Assembly (NCBI GenBank): GCA_031769625.1
Contig: JAUIMM010000188.1
Coordinates: forward strand, 5,620,001-5,684,000
DNA: 64,000 nucleotides
Origin: Taudactylus pleione
Lineage: Eukaryota > Chordata > Amphibia > Anura > Myobatrachidae
Direction of reading: 5' to 3'
In this document: one piece after another, positions 9,701 to 22,064 of the stretch
How the letters are laid out: the number at the start of each line of letters is the position of its first letter
Position numbering within the stretch: the first letter of the stretch is position 1
Position numbers and translations under genes: made by a program
The notes under the pieces: generated by a model
Databases searched by the model: none
Told to the model about the DNA's origin: nothing
The model's input: only the letters and a program-made list of their open reading frames with translations

Positions 9701-11626
9701 CCTTGGATATTGTCTCTATTGGAATTTAAACCCCTTAGGCTGGGTCAGCTGGCACTGTTTTAGACAAGTTTAGAGAACAAGTGCATAGTGCTATTTATTG
9801 GGCATTCATGTCCCGTTATTGGTTAGCGTTTTACGGGGCGGTGTTTGGGCGTGTTTAATGATAATATTATGGATATGCCCTTCAGAAGCTTCCAGATTAT
9901 CGCTTCCTCCCGGGCTGTTGTTGGCTTCTTTGCGGGAAAGGGCGACTGCAGTGACCGACTTGCATTAGTTCTTGAGGTGCTCTCTTCGCCCATACAGCGG
10001 CTAGGATGATTCTACCCTGCTGGGGTCAGTGGCACCACTGGTCCTGCTGGGCCTCATTTATTGTGTCTGTATTGGGAGGGGAGTTGGATACCTTGAGTGG
10101 AGTATGATGTGTTTGCAGTAGACCTCACATCTAGGCCTGGTGTCCTGTTTTTGCGGATAGTAATACTGTGAGTAAGGATTGTTCTTTCTTCACCAACATA
10201 CTTATTCTATTAAAATTAATTTAAAATTATATAAAAGCTGACCCTTTTTCCTGCCAATATTTGGAGTTTAACACCCATATTCACCTTTTAGGAGGTGTGC
10301 CTAATAAACACAAAGTTAAGTCCCATTCACCAGTGCTCTGCTATGGAGCAGCGGTGAATGGGTTCCGCACTCTCCCATCATGGGGTGTGCACCAGTTAAG
10401 GGAAAGGAACAGGGCTGGGGGCAGGGACAGACTGGGGCTGTACAACAGCCCTGGCAGTCCGCCTTGTGAGCATGTTCGTGATGGGGGCGTGGTTTATTTT
10501 TAAGGGGGCATGTCGCGAGACACGAGGGCCTGGCCTCACGGCACACCCTCCTCTCTTCCCGGTCCACTGCCGCCACCCCTTCGGTCACCCGGAGCTAATA
10601 GTATGTATCCGGCGGCATGAGGTGGAGGACGGCGGTACTTTCACCCTGCTCGAACCGGCCCAGAGACCCACAGCCATTCAGGCAAATGCCAGAAGTGCAG
10701 GGTGGCCAAAACCGACCCTGGCTGGGGGCAATCCAGTTCATCACGAGCACTAGGCAGGTTCCTGTGATGCCCCCGTGACGCCTTCTCAAATACTGCTCTG
10801 CTCCTACAAATGTTGGGAGGTATATTATTGTGATCAGCAATTCTACCAAAATTATCTACTTTATCCTCAATGATGATCTTCTTCATTGCTCATAACAACG
10901 TCTGTAAGTTAGTTGTGAATTTTAAAATACTGTATATTCGGCAGCTACTGTAAAAGAGGTTCAGTTTTTATATCACTCCCGTAATTGATGCCTTACAGTT
11001 CAATGACAGACGCACGGATTTCAATGTATTTCATATCCCAAAACAAATTAAAGCAAATCATGTAGGTAAGTTTTAAAACCCTTTCAGTTACATATTTCCC
11101 CTGTTTCACATTACCTAGGATAAAATAACAAAACAAAACAATCCTATAGCAGCTAAAAGAATGTGGATTACCTGCAGGCCACGCATACAGTGTCAATCTT
11201 AGATATTCATCTCTTATCAAACCATTCTGGAAGGCAGAGCCGCTCTCGCCCGTTTCTGTAGGGGCCTGTTTCTTGCTATGGATAAAATTCTAGAGGGCCC
11301 AAGAATTGTTTACTTGGTTTTGGAACAGCTGCCCATTATCTTAATCTATCAAAAACATTATCTTCCTGACTGTATATAGTGGGCACTAGCTGGTTTTCAA
11401 ACTTACCATAAATTTTAAAAGTGGCGCATGTTGTTCTGGATTAGCTCAAAGTTTATCTGTCGCGCAAATCTAGATTAGGAGCAGTCCTGATCGGCACTGA
11501 CCGAGGGCCCAGAAAGTAAAGGAAGCCAATCGGCTGCAGCATGTGACACAGACCCTCTTGAAATACAGGGGGCTGCAGGCTGATCCAATATGAGAAGTCT
11601 AAGACAGGTTCCGTGTAATGAACCGG
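9701..11626. other. mostly unrecognised
   Basis: No gene seen. CAGGGACAGACTGGG at 10422 looks like the left end of a hAT-type MITE, but no right end was found. A perfect-looking hairpin CCCATTCACC..GGTGAATGGG lies at 10321-10362. Confidence 0.35.
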
Positions 11627-11630
11627 ATTC

Positions 11631-12648
11631 AGAATCGTACGCAAAATCAATGGAGTGCGTACAACGCCCATGTTTAAAGGTCTGCACGTGTACAAGATCT
11701 GCATTACGCATGTGAAGATCGCCTTCTGCAAGCTTGTTCGCAGTGCCCGGACAGTGCAGCCTGTTTAGAGGCAGAGCAGCAGCGGCGTTAGGCAGCGTTC
11801 CAGAAAACGGGGGAGTGTTAGCCTCGCTCTCTGTGCGTGCCGAAGTCAGTGGCTGCTTCACAGGCTTCAGCTGCGTGAAAACCCCGGCCGCCCTGAGGAC
11901 CTCATTCAGAGCCGGACGCTATTTGTGGTCGTTCGTTCAGAAAAAAGGGATGGCTATTCAAATGAACCGTTCGCTCTTTGCGGTCTGTTCACGCCTCTAT
12001 GTCTGAACGAGCGAACAAAACTTGCGGTCGTTTTTTGGATAACTACGTCCCCTGGCCGCTCGCATCCTACGTCATGTCCGCTATTTATTAGATTAATCGA
12101 GTACATCGACCAGCGTATGAACTGCTCGCTATTCTTGTGGTTGCTTTTTCCTACCGCAATCTTGCGAGCAGTTCTGACTATAAAATAACCCAGTGACGTG
12201 GTCAATGACGCTGCTGTATTAATTATGCACACCCATAAAACGCCCGTTTTGACCTTTAAGCACGCCTGCGTTCGGATCTCCACTCCCCGTTTTCAAGCAC
12301 CTTCCCGTTACCACCCACATACGCCTCCTCCTGTCACTCAAAATAGCAGGCATTCGCTATTTAGCGAACAAACGATTTTCGTCCGCACTGACTGGTTCGC
12401 GCATGCATATTACGATCCGTACACATGCGCAGTTGGGAAACATCACTCGGAACGAACGAGCGGCCGCTTACAAGCGGCTCTAAATCAGGCCCAGATTCCA
12501 ATGTGTTTGGATGCAGCAGCGGTTCACAAAAGGCGGCTGAAGGAGTCTTGTGTAAATAGTTTGCCTCCTGCCGGCATATTATTGCACAGCCGCTGCGTAC
12601 GAAGTTGCAGCGGAGTGGGCAATAGAGTGCAAATCTGAATCAGGCCCA
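11631..12648. mobile_element. older Harbinger-type MITE split by A1
   Basis: CGGATTCAGAATCGTACGC at the left and GTGCAAATCTGAATCAGGCC at the right are consistent with one element whose interior (11650-11896 and 12493-12630) is GC-rich and interrupted by the family A copy at 11897-12492. The pairing of these two ends is inferred from position and TIR resemblance. Confidence 0.45.
11897..12492. mobile_element. Harbinger-type MITE, family A, copy 1
   Basis: Left end GGACCTCATTCAGAGCCGGA; right end GCGGCTCTAAATCAGGCCC. The interior follows the family A order: CGTTCGTTCAGAAAAA, TCTGAACGAGCGAAC, GGCCGCTCGCATCCTACGTC, GATTAATCGAGTACATCGA, AAAACGCCCGTTTTGACC, GTTTTCAAGCACCTTCCC, and ACATGCGCA near the right end. 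Same orientation as 28026-28592, opposite to 13576, 55221 and 60063. No coding capacity. Confidence 0.85.
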
Positions 12649-12933
12649 ATGCCCTTTATTAAGCTTATTGGTAAGAACTCTGGGTAAAAATACCTTCCAT
12701 TGATCTAAGCGACTTGTCCCAAATATCTTATACACCACAACACGTCCTACTGCAAAGAATACACCAGCACTACCATTATTTGCTATATACTGACTACAAT
12801 CATGGGGTCTGAGTCCAATTTTTACGGTATTGCACAGGTGCAGGGAAGCGCCGGTGTACAATACCAAACAACTACACAAATGCAACAGGGGGCGTCCGTA
12901 AGAAATAGACACCTCCTGCATTCATCTTAGATC
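12649..12933. other. no recognisable feature
   Basis: Unrecognised spacer between Harbinger-type elements. Confidence 0.35.
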
Positions 12934-12936
12934 TGA

Positions 12937-13449
12937 GGCCCTGATTCAGAGCCGCTCGCTCTGACAGAGCGCTCGCTCTCAATCAGGGCCTGGCGATTTT
13001 TTTTTTGAACGGCCTCCTGGACGCTCGCATAGCTATGGGTGACCACCCACAGCTATAGCGAGCAGCCAGGAACATGGTCGCGATGGTCAAGACCATCGCG
13101 ACCATCGGGCTTGCGACGAGACCCTTGTGGTAGGGTCTCGTTGCCGCTAGCCCCAGAGAGATTTCGGCTCTAACAGGGCCGAAATCTCTCCCATTGACAT
13201 CACTGGTGATGTCAGTGGGTCCGGCCCCAGACGGAGGCATTCGGCCCGCCCACCAAAGGGGGCATGCTGTCACTCAACATCGACAGCACGCCCCCTTTGG
13301 TACGAGACCCGGAGCGACGGATTGCCCGTCGCTATCCGGGTCTCACGCATGTGCACGACGGAGCCGGCTCCGTCGTGCGCATACGCACTGCCCCACCTTC
13401 GACCCAGTTGCGAGTGCACAGCGCTTGCGACCGGATCAGAATCAGGCCC
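12937..13449. mobile_element. multi-hairpin Harbinger MITE, family C, copy 2
   Basis: Left end GGCCCTGATTCAGAGCCGCT, right end AATCAGGCCC, flanked by TGA on both sides (12934-12936 and 13450-13452). It lies in reverse orientation to copy 1. The hairpin chain is again present: GACGCTCGC../..GCGAGCAGCC, GATGGTC pairs, ACGAGACCCTTG/AGGGTCTCGT, GAGATTTCGGC pairs, CATTGACATCACTGGTGATG, AAAGGGGGCATGCTGTC/GACAGCACGCCCCCTTT, and GAGACCCGGAGCGACGG paired with its complement. Confidence 0.88.
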
Positions 13450-13575
13450 TGAGTTCGGACATGCAGCATCGGAACACCATTGTGACCATCGGACGCGTTG
13501 GTCGGAGCCCTCGGGCATTCTGTGTAAGCCAAAGCTTACTCAGACTGGACATCAGCGGTGGGATGCGCTAACATA

Positions 13576-14164
13576 GGGCCTGATTCAGAGCCGCTCGTAA
13601 GTGGCCGATCGTACGCTCCGAGCGATGTTCACACATCTGCGCATGCGTACGGGTCATAATGCGCATGCGCCAACCAGTCATTGCGGTCGGAAATCGTGTG
13701 TTCGCAAAATAGCGAGTGCCTGCTAATTTGAGTGACAGGATGAGGGTGGTAACAGGGGAAGGTGCTTGAAAACGGGGAGTGGAGATCCGAACGCAGGCGT
13801 GCCAAACGGTCAAAACGGGCGTTTTAAGGGTGTGCATAATTAACAAAGCAGCGTCATCGACCACGTCACTTGGTCGTTTCTTAGCCTTAAATGTTCGCAT
13901 GATTGCGGTAGGAAAATCCAACCACAAGCACTGCGAGCAGTTCAGACGCCTTTTGATGTACTCGATTAATCAAATAAATAGCGAAGATGATGTAGGATGC
14001 GAGCGGCCAGGGGGCGTCTTTACAAAATAGCGAGCGCATGTTTCGTTCGCTCGCTCAGACATAGAGGCGTCAACAGACGGCAAAGAGCGAGCGCTCAATT
14101 TAAATAGCCGGCCCCTTTTTCTGAACGAGCGAGCGCAAATAGCGTCCGGCTCTGAATCAGGCCC
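13576..14164. mobile_element. Harbinger-type MITE, family A, copy 2
   Basis: GGGCCTGATTCAGAGCCGCT at the left and GGCTCTGAATCAGGCCC at the right. The interior matches 55221-55803 and 60063-60650 in order and orientation (GAGTGACAG, GGTGGTAACAGGGGAAGGTG, AAAACGGGGAGTGGAGATCC, GTGTGCATAATTAA, GATGTAGGATGCGAGCGGCC, GAACGAGCGAGCGCAAATAG). Confidence 0.9.
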
Positions 14165-14429
14165 TCAGTGCAATAATTACCGACAGTCACCGCATTCCTA
14201 CTGAACGCATATGCACCAACATATGCGATCAGTAGCGCAAAGGACAGCTCTTGCACGTGCATGATTCCCGGCGTTGGTTTGCAGATACTCGCATTAGCAT
14301 AAAGTAGTAAATCAGGCGCCCGTGGCTGCCACAAGCTACAGTCACTTTGCCTGCAACTCACAATCGGCCCTTAAAATGCAAAGTTGAGGAAATCGTACAC
14401 AATCCAGGTTAAACAGGCAAAAGACCAAT

Positions 14430-14584
14430 AGTGGCTCCAGAGGTGAGGCTGCAGCACAGTCCAAAATTCAAATAGGGGAGCCACACCAACTGCCTCCCCA
14501 AACGCTGCCCAACATCGCAGTTGGTGTGGCTCCCTTATTTGAATTTTGGACTGCGCTACAGCCCCACCTCTGGAGCCGCCACTG
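14430..14584. mobile_element. foldback MITE with CAGTGGC-type ends
   Basis: AGTGGCTCCAGAGGTGAGGC at the left is mirrored by CCACCTCTGGAGCCGCCACT at the right. The inner arms CAAAATTCAAATAGGGGAGC and their complement pair around a loop near 14505. Likely a hAT derivative judged by the ends; no clear 8-bp duplication. Confidence 0.65.
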
Positions 14585-14710
14585 CACAAGACTGTCTGAT
14601 ACGGGTGACCTGCGCCATGCATCCTGCTTCATGTGCGACTTTATACAGTAGCCATTCCTTTGTGACAAAATAACTAATCCTAAGTACCTAGTACACTACA
14701 GGCGTTCTAA

Positions 14711-15326
14711 GGTCCCGATTCAGAGATGTTAATGTCGTTGCCGCTACGCACTGTGCAAAATTATGCAAAAGCCACAGGAGACATCTTAAGTAAACAGACG
14801 CCCACTGCCGGCTATTCTAATACTCTGCTGCATCCGAAGAAGCATCATCGGATCAACTGCGTGACCATCGGACATCTGGGTAACCCTCATGTGACAATCT
14901 GCATAATTAAGCCCCGCCCCTTGCGGTAAATTGTCGCGATTAGCGCAGATTTAAATAGGAGGCGGAGACAAATTACACAATTCTTGTAGAGTCCCGTCAT
15001 TAAGCCTCGCCCCCTACACGGGGACCCGCGATCACCGCAGAAATTCTCCCTCACTAGAAAGTGGGCAGGAACATGGTAGAAATGCCTACTCTACCGGGGG
15101 TGCAGGGGGTTACCCAAAAAATCGGGAGAATGTCTGGTAAAATCACGCTGCCAGGGCCAGTTGATGCTGCTTCCAAGGATGCCGCCCCTGTTTTCTGGAA
15201 TGCTCCCCGTTGCCGCCCCCAGACGCAAGTAGCATGTCAGTCACGAACAGACCTGCACGTGCGCAGTGCATCTCCTGCGCAGATCATTATACTTTGGATA
15301 TTTATATAAATCCCTGAATCGGAACC
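14711..15326. mobile_element. Harbinger-type MITE (GGTCCCGATTCAG ends)
   Basis: Left end GGTCCCGATTCAGAGATG, right end CCCTGAATCGGAACC. Flanking triplets TAA and TGA are an imperfect duplication. The interior is CpG-rich with no coding frame. Confidence 0.55.
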
Positions 15327-18149
15327 TGACATGCAAAATTAATGAAAACGTAACAAAATTGAGGAAAAAATATGCAGTACGGGAATCGTGCCAAGCGTCT
15401 GGCGCTATATGGTGCAAAAGGTATAAGTGCATGAGGACACATCTCTATGCAAAAATTACCCATTTCACCCCAGTCCCACAACTTCAGACATAAGTATAAA
15501 TGCAACCAGAATGCGCACAACTCTTCATCACGTGTACTTCTGTGCGTGCTGTTCTGGAACATGCACAATGCAGAAAAAGACCGCAAGATACACTTGGCAA
15601 ACAGGCGTATGTTCAACTGTGCATTGGCGCTGCGCTCTATAATCATGATCAGACAACTGCATTACAACAGCATTCACATCTTTTTACTCCTTGTGCATAT
15701 ATTTTACCGGAACTCTTTTGCTGAAAATAACATGCACCACCCTCACCTTCTCTGCCAGGTAAACGTTATTAGGTATAAAGTACGACGTGCGTGTGACGGG
15801 CTGTAGAAGTGACGCTATAAGTCAGTGTACATTCCTCGCTATGAAGATGTTTGCCTTAAGCAGATTATCCCTGTCCCAGGGTAGGAGGCTGCAGCGAGCA
15901 GGGGGAACCACTTGCTGCTGACAATGTGCAGACAGTGGTTTGATAGCCCTGTAAGAAGCCTGGAGGTGAGAATGATCCTAAACACTCAGCGAAAACGTTA
16001 CAGTAAAACTTTACGCGTTAGTGGAATGTGTCATAAAACAAATTATAGGTTCATTTTCACTTCCATATGTACAGGTCGGGTGCTGAAAAGGTCAACTACG
16101 TGAAAATATCAGCAAATTAGTGGTGGTCACATTATATTTATGCATCAATTATCTCTTCTTTTAACTTCACCTCCAACAATGAAAGCCATGGGGCGCTCCT
16201 TATTTTTCCATAATACAGCTATTTAATGCTCAGGCAGATATATATTTTTTTGGCCTGAACTAATATTAATTTGACTACAATTCACTAAACATCATTGAGT
16301 TATATTATGCCCACAAAATGGCCGCCCTTACTGCCTGTCTACTGTGTGCTCAATTCCTGCTTAGTCAATGGAAAGGCGCTGACAATGTGTATAGCTGAAC
16401 AGCAGACTTCTGGCTATTGGCTTGTGACACAGCGGCCTATTCACTCACAAGAGACTTTTATAAATAGACTTTATTCTTCAAAAGTGGAATAACATCATAG
16501 TGCGGTCGACGTTTGGCCAAAACCTGGCCTACCTCAGGACAAAGCCCACATCAAACAAGGAGCAAGGAACCAGGTTTGTTGTTTCTTATTTGATCTGTGA
16601 CACTGTGTATAATAGGGCTTGTGCTGAGTTGAATTCAAGTCGGCTGTAATTTCTCTTGCATTACAAATGGGGAACTAATTGCTTATATTTTCCCATACGC
16701 ATCCATAAGGCCGGACCGCCGCTATCTTTACACCTCATTTTATCGATGTCATTTTCATCAGTGCACACTTGAACCCGCCTTATACTGGGAGCAAAAGAGC
16801 CATCAGAAGACAGGCGTAATTATGAATTTGCACAACTATGCACATCGCGCAATTCCAACAAGACAGCCTCAGTGAAATCAGCAAGTGTAGGAGCTCCCCA
16901 TTACCACTCAGTTATGCCTCTTCAGTGGAGTGCGTACGGTTTGCGTATGTGCATTGCCACTAGGTTCATGTGCAGAGCGAAAATATGCAAAGTACGCTCA
17001 GCAAATGGCCGTGCGTTTAACTCTGCAGCAGCCACAAGGAGTGGAAGTATAACTTTTGCTGACATTTTTCGTAATTTAGTGCATTTGCTATATGTACCAA
17101 GCTCTGGATGTGATACAGTCCAGAGCTTCGACCTGGTGTGCAACGCAGTGAAACGCGTTGTGAAAATCATCACCATTATCGTTCATGTATAAGGCGCCAC
17201 AAAACTCTTCGGTCTTGGCCACACAGTAAAAACAAATCATATTTAGAAACAAAGGAACATACAAGGTTGACGGAGGTTTAGAAATGGTTCTGCTCATGAA
17301 AGCTTAATGTAGAATAGCGTTTTACAGCGACAATAAAATGATAATATGATTTTTTTTCCCCCCAACAAAAATATAAACCTGGCAGCAGAACAAAATCTAT
17401 TTGTCCCTCTTAATATTAAGATTTTTTCCATTTTTGTTTGCAATAAAAATGTCATTAGAAACACAGCTTTAAAGCTTTCCAAAAAAAAATTTAAATTAGA
17501 TAATTTAAACAAGGCTTTCCGGGCATACAGCTGCAGGCAATGCGGTGAACAGTTACATAGAACACATTACAGTCCAATCGGTACAGTATGGGGAAACGAA
17601 TGAGGGGGTCATTTACCATTACTGGAACAGAAAATAAATTAGTGAGGAAATTCTGTCAGCAGATACAAATATTCTTTCCTCGTAGTGTGATCTACGATAC
17701 AGTTAAACAATATTGGGCTGAACAAATGTTTTTGGAGAACACAAACTATCAATTTAATAGGAACTAGTGACATCTGTGACGTACTCCCAATCCACTAAGT
17801 GTATAATTCATTTCTCCCCCACAGCTCACGTGTAATTCATTCTCCTTCATCTCCCCTTGGAATTAATCTGCCTCCTTTTTTGTAATTCAGTGCTCCCCAC
17901 CTGTAATTAATTCTCTCTCTGTCTTTGCAATGAATTCCCTCCCTTTGTAGTTAATTATCCACCGTCACTTTTCACCTCACATAAAAATGTCAGGCTGATT
18001 TCACCAGTATCAGTATCGGCAGAGGCTCACACCCTCATGGATGAGGTGGGAGCTGACGCCGCCTGCACTGCGCAGCACTAGACCGGGGATGTGGAGACAG
18101 TCCCAGGCTAGCTGTTGTTCGATACGAGCAATTTGCGGAAGGATGGGCA
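15327..18149. other. mostly unrecognised sequence
   Basis: No gene recognised in 2.8 kb. Two small items: a hammerhead-like core at 16501-16540, and a motif (TGTACCAAGCTCTGGATGTG then GTCCAGAGCTT, 17094-17130) that resembles TGTACCAAGCCCCGGAATGTG at 61571, suggesting a shared repeat. Confidence 0.4.
16501..16540 (-). ncRNA. hammerhead-ribozyme-like core, decayed
   Basis: The minus strand reads CTGAGGT, the stem GGCC-AGGTTTT-GGCC, then AAAC-GTCGACC. This fits the order of a hammerhead core with CTGATGA mutated at two positions and the first G of GAAA lost. Probably inactive. Confidence 0.35.
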
Positions 18150-18332
18150 TTTATCAAACCCTGGCACAAATAACTAAAACCAAAAAATGTACCACACGAC
18201 ACCGGTAGGCAAATAATTGAATAAACCAATTTATTAATATCGAATTCAAGCAGCTGTGAAAATGGTAGCAAGCCACAAAAAATGCAAATAAAAAAGTAAA
18301 AGATGGGATGTATAAAATAAAGAGGAGACGAG
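18150..18332. other. AT-rich spacer, possible retroelement remnant
   Basis: Contains ACCAATTTATTAATATCGAA and ends in GAGACGAGACGTTTC (a GAAAC on the minus strand), a layout like the two Penelope-like candidates, but too short to assign. Confidence 0.25.
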
Positions 18333-18430
18333 ACGTTTCCCATAGCAACCAATTAGCTCCTGGCTATCATTTTTCTAGTACAATGTATAAAATGATAGGT
18401 ATAATCTGATTGGTTGACATGGTTACTTTA
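18333..18430. mobile_element. short palindromic MITE, family H
   Basis: CATAGCAACCAATTAGCTCC and ATCTGATTGGTTGACATGG form imperfect arms around CTAGTACA. The same CATAGCAACCAATCAG core occurs in the outermost shell at 29546-37011 and at 54046-54152. Confidence 0.6.
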
Positions 18431-18520
18431 TCCACTTGTCCTTTTTAAATGGTTTGATACAACACAATCTAAATTGCATCACTGCAAGAGAGTATTACAG
18501 CTGTTTAATTTTCTTTCTTA

Positions 18521-19000
18521 GGGGGTTATTCAGCTTAGGACGGAATTGCAAAGCTGCACGCAGGCAGCACAGAGGCAGCACAGAGGCAGCACGCAGGCAG
18601 CACAGAGGCAGCACACAGGCAGCACAGAGGCAGCACACAGGCAGCACGCAGGCAGCACAGAGGCAGCACACAGGCAGCACACAGGCAGCACTCAGGCAGC
18701 ACAGAGGCAGCACACAGGCAGCACAGAGGCAGCACGCAGGCAGCACACAGGCAGCACGCAGGCAGCTTTGCCATTCCGTCATTGCTAATATGCAAATGCA
18801 GCAGGTGGTGTATGACACCCCCTGCTGCATTTGCACTCCCAGCACTGCGACCGAGGTCGCAGACTGGGATCACCATCGTGGCCATCGATCTTGATGGTGG
18901 ACGGCGCTGTGCCAGCAGCCAGCTGAGTAAGTAAGAGGTTAGGAAACTGCATCCGTGGACTCAGCCCCTGGCCTCCCCACTCCCAGAAAACGGGGCTGAC
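18521..19000. mobile_element. MITE with GGGGGTTATTCAGC end carrying a minisatellite
   Basis: The left end GGGGGTTATTCAGCTTAGGA and GACGGAATTGCAAAGCTG are mirrored by GCAGCTTTGCCATTCCGTC just after the minisatellite. A second hairpin (GCAAATGCAGCAGGTGG../..CCCCTGCTGCATTTGC) follows at 18790-18833. The right end is not certain and is placed near 19000 by loss of the GC-rich composition. Confidence 0.45.
18557..18767. repeat. 11-bp minisatellite, about 19 copies
   Basis: Unit AGGCAGCACAG with variants AGGCAGCACAC and AGGCAGCACGC. Because 11 is not a multiple of 3 and no frame has a stop, all frames stay open on both strands, giving long Gln/His/Ser or Cys/Leu/Ala frames that are artefacts. Confidence 0.95.
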
Positions 19001-20797
19001 ACGCCCCATTTCCTGGAACGCCGGCCGTCCCCACGCCTCCCCTTAAATGCCTCTGCCTGTCAATCAGGCAGACGCGTAGCAGGGGCTGCGTGCCATCATG
19101 CAATGCTGAGTCACAGCTTAGTTATTAAATCCTGCACTGAATCCGTGTACGGCGTTGGTTTGCCTCTGCAGCTCATAAACGTTCATATCTTACTCAATGA
19201 ATGTGTTGCTGTCTCACTGCTGCACTTAAAAGTGTCCTTGAAAACTGCTATTGTTCTATGGGAAGTTTCCCTATAAACGTGTCGGACATAATTAAGATGT
19301 GAAGTGAGATTAGGTCCCACCAGTAAAACGTGCACAAACCAATTAACTCAGCGATATGTCTCAGAACTCACAAATTCACAGAGAAGGGTGTCTGTTCTCC
19401 AAAGCAGTTACTGTACATTTTTGTTTATTTTGGACACGGCTCTATATGTTTCTGGGTCATCCATCAAACTGACCCACAATCAGTTAAAAAATAATTAGCA
19501 ATCTTTTTTTATATATATATATATATATATTTCTGGCAGAAAACAGCAGTTTGTCAGAGTGTTATGCAAGAGACATTTTTCAAAGGAACATTTCTGAAAT
19601 GAAGGAAGGGGATACGAAAGAAGAAAAACAGATGCCGCAGGCACCACATGTATTAATCGTGAGCCACGAGAGAGTGTAACATGTACCCAGACCTGTCACC
19701 GTTTAGATAAGAGAGGGTTTTTTTTATGTTTTTGTTAAATCCATATAGTGTTTGACAGTATAAACTGTGTGTTACATTTTCACTGTAAAACTTTGTACCC
19801 ACCACAAATACTCTTTTTTCCCATTGCCTCATTCACCCAAACTTTACGTGAACTGGAGATGTTCCAAAATATTTACTAGTCATATTATTCCCAGGGTGGA
19901 ATTTATCATCAGCAATTAAAGAAAACATCTGAGTGATTGGATATGGTGATCTCTGCGGAGAGGCGGACGAAAGCTGTAATAGTTTTGCAGAATATGTTGC
20001 ATGTAAGCGCCCTTTTATAGCTTGTACAGTAGAAGGATGTTGCGCCACGGACATGGAACTTATAATGCTTCCCGGTTTACTGTCCAATTATTCACTTCTG
20101 CCTTTAGCATGTTATGTAAGCTCCCACGAGCAGGGCCCTCCTTTGTCTCCAAGACCAAGGGTTCAATGTATCAAGGGGTTATCACTGATTCTTCATAAGT
20201 ATTAAAAGGCAATCCGTGGGCTTGCGCCTTTGTCTTCTCCTAATAACGCAGCCACCATAGTTAGCCATGGTGGCGATGCCTGCAGCCAATTTATCGAGCA
20301 ATGCTCTATGCAGTCCTATCTTGTGATTTCTTGAGATGTTGCATGTACAATGGGGTCAATAGGTGTCAATTCCTTTTCACATCAGCACTACGCACAACCC
20401 CCACCCGCCGCCGGGCCAACATATCGGCCAGTACACGTTAACCGATCCGGTGCCTGACTGCCTATGTCGGCCCCTGTCAAAAAATCATCTAGTGTTTACC
20501 CAGCTTCAATTTAAAGGGGGCCTCTAAAAAAGAGAAAGAAATACATGAAATACAGTATCAAGAGGCACATATAAGGATAAACGGTCCCCTACCATGACAG
20601 AATGTACAATGGCAGATGCTGTTTATATCTTTGTCTTCTTACTAGGCACAAATAATTGTCCTGTTTCTGTCCATGTTAGGTTCCAACTGACTGCCTGATA
20701 TATTGTCCAATAAGATTACAGACAAAAGTCTACGTATAGAGAAATAAACATCACTATTAAATCATCTCAAATGTCATTAAAAAAAGTTTGTGACTGA
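19001..20797. other. mostly unrecognised sequence
   Basis: No gene or element end recognised apart from a (TA)n tract at about 19510-19531. Short open frames show no familiar motifs. Confidence 0.4.
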
Positions 20798-21611
20798 GGG
20801 GCCTATTCGTCAACACTAAAATAAATTTTTTAAGGACATTTTCCATAATTACCGTTACTTTAGTATTCATGAAGAGACTTAACCTGATATCTCCTGGTTA
20901 AGTCCCTCTGCGTTATTTTTCCACACTCCCCATACGTTAGTACATTAGCACATTAATATGGGGATATGGAAATTATGCTATTCATCAAAATCCGAAAATT
21001 ATGTATTTTCGGAATTTGATGGAGTTACTATACGCCACTGTGAGGTGGCGAATAGCAGGTGACACTTACCTGTGTACAGGTCCCCCGGCGTCTACTTCCA
21101 GCGCTTTGGTCCCTCCTCTGGCCCGGTGGCTGCTGACACGTATTCTCCCAGCAGAACACAATAAAGTTTAGAGAAAAAAAAATTCTACTTTTTTTTTTCT
21201 AAACTGTACTGTGGTCTGCTGGGAGATTACGTGTCAGAGCAGCCCCCGAAGCCGGAGGCGTTGCAGCGGGCAGGTAAGTGCGGGGTAGGGGGCGAGGTTT
21301 GCAGAGGGGTGAGGGAGGGGAGGGTTGGGGGACACACACAAAATTACCGCAGCTGTAGGCAGTGCTGCACATGCGCACTGCTTTTACAGATTTAACAGCG
21401 CATGTGCAGCACAGATTACAGCTGCGATAAGTTAGAGTAGACAGGGAAAACTATCTATTTCCTGAAAAGCCGTCATTGCAAAAATGACAGCTTTTGGGAA
21501 TAGATAGTTATGGGGAGGAATGATGAATTCCTCCTGTAATTAGGTAGAACTCCATGCCAGTTCTAAACCTAATTACCTCCAGAGAATTTTAAGTTATGAT
21601 GAATAGGCCCC
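20798..21611. mobile_element. MITE, family I, copy 1 (GGGGCCTATTC ends)
   Basis: Left end GGGGCCTATTCGTCAACACT, right end TTATGATGAATAGGCCCC; flanks TGA and TTA. The interior contains a large hairpin (21129-21245): GCTGACACGTATTCTCCCAG and AGTTTAGAGAAA pair with their complements around an A-run/T-run. Related copy at 45066-45542. Confidence 0.75.
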
Positions 21612-21694
21612 TTAAACTTTAAATTTTAAATGGTAGTAAGGACTAACTTAAGAGACTCATGTTCGTCAAATACATTTCTTTGCCAAATCTGCAT

Positions 21695-22030
21695 TCCAGC
21701 CCATACTTGTCAACCTTTTACCTGCCCCCTCCGGAAAGGGACAGCCAGGTCGGCACGACTGGGTGTGTGGCGGATGGGTCTGGGGACGTGATGATGCAAA
21801 TCGTGTCATCGTAGCCCTTCCCCCTCTATACAATGCCATGGTCACCAGCATTGTCAAGCGTGGGCAGAGCCACGATGACGCGGTTCAATGCAAATTCAAT
21901 CCACCGCCTGAACAGCCACTCGGGAGGTTCGCGGCTAGGTAGCTCCAACTTACGGGAGTTTTGCCAACTTCTCCAGGTTGGCCGGGAGAGTCACCCAATT
22001 TCCTCGAGCCTTTGGCCTTTCTGGTAGCAT
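21695..22030. mobile_element. MITE, family F, copy 1
   Basis: Contains CTTGTCAACC, CCCCTCCGGAAAGGGACAGC, a CGTCATCATGGC-type block, and a right part with TTCTCCAGGTTGGCCGGGAG. Similar ordered blocks occur at 39668-39863, 41739-42065 and 54157-54520. Ends not exact. Confidence 0.55.
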
Positions 22031-22064
22031 AGGCTAAGTATGTTCTAACTTCTAACCATAGGTA

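Noticed and set aside
12983..13571. Several overlapping open frames on both strands
   Set aside because: They lie inside family C copy 2; their two-strand openness reflects CpG-rich palindromes.
18436..18894. Gln/Ser/His-rich and Cys/Leu-rich open frames
   Set aside because: Generated by the 11-bp minisatellite on both strands.
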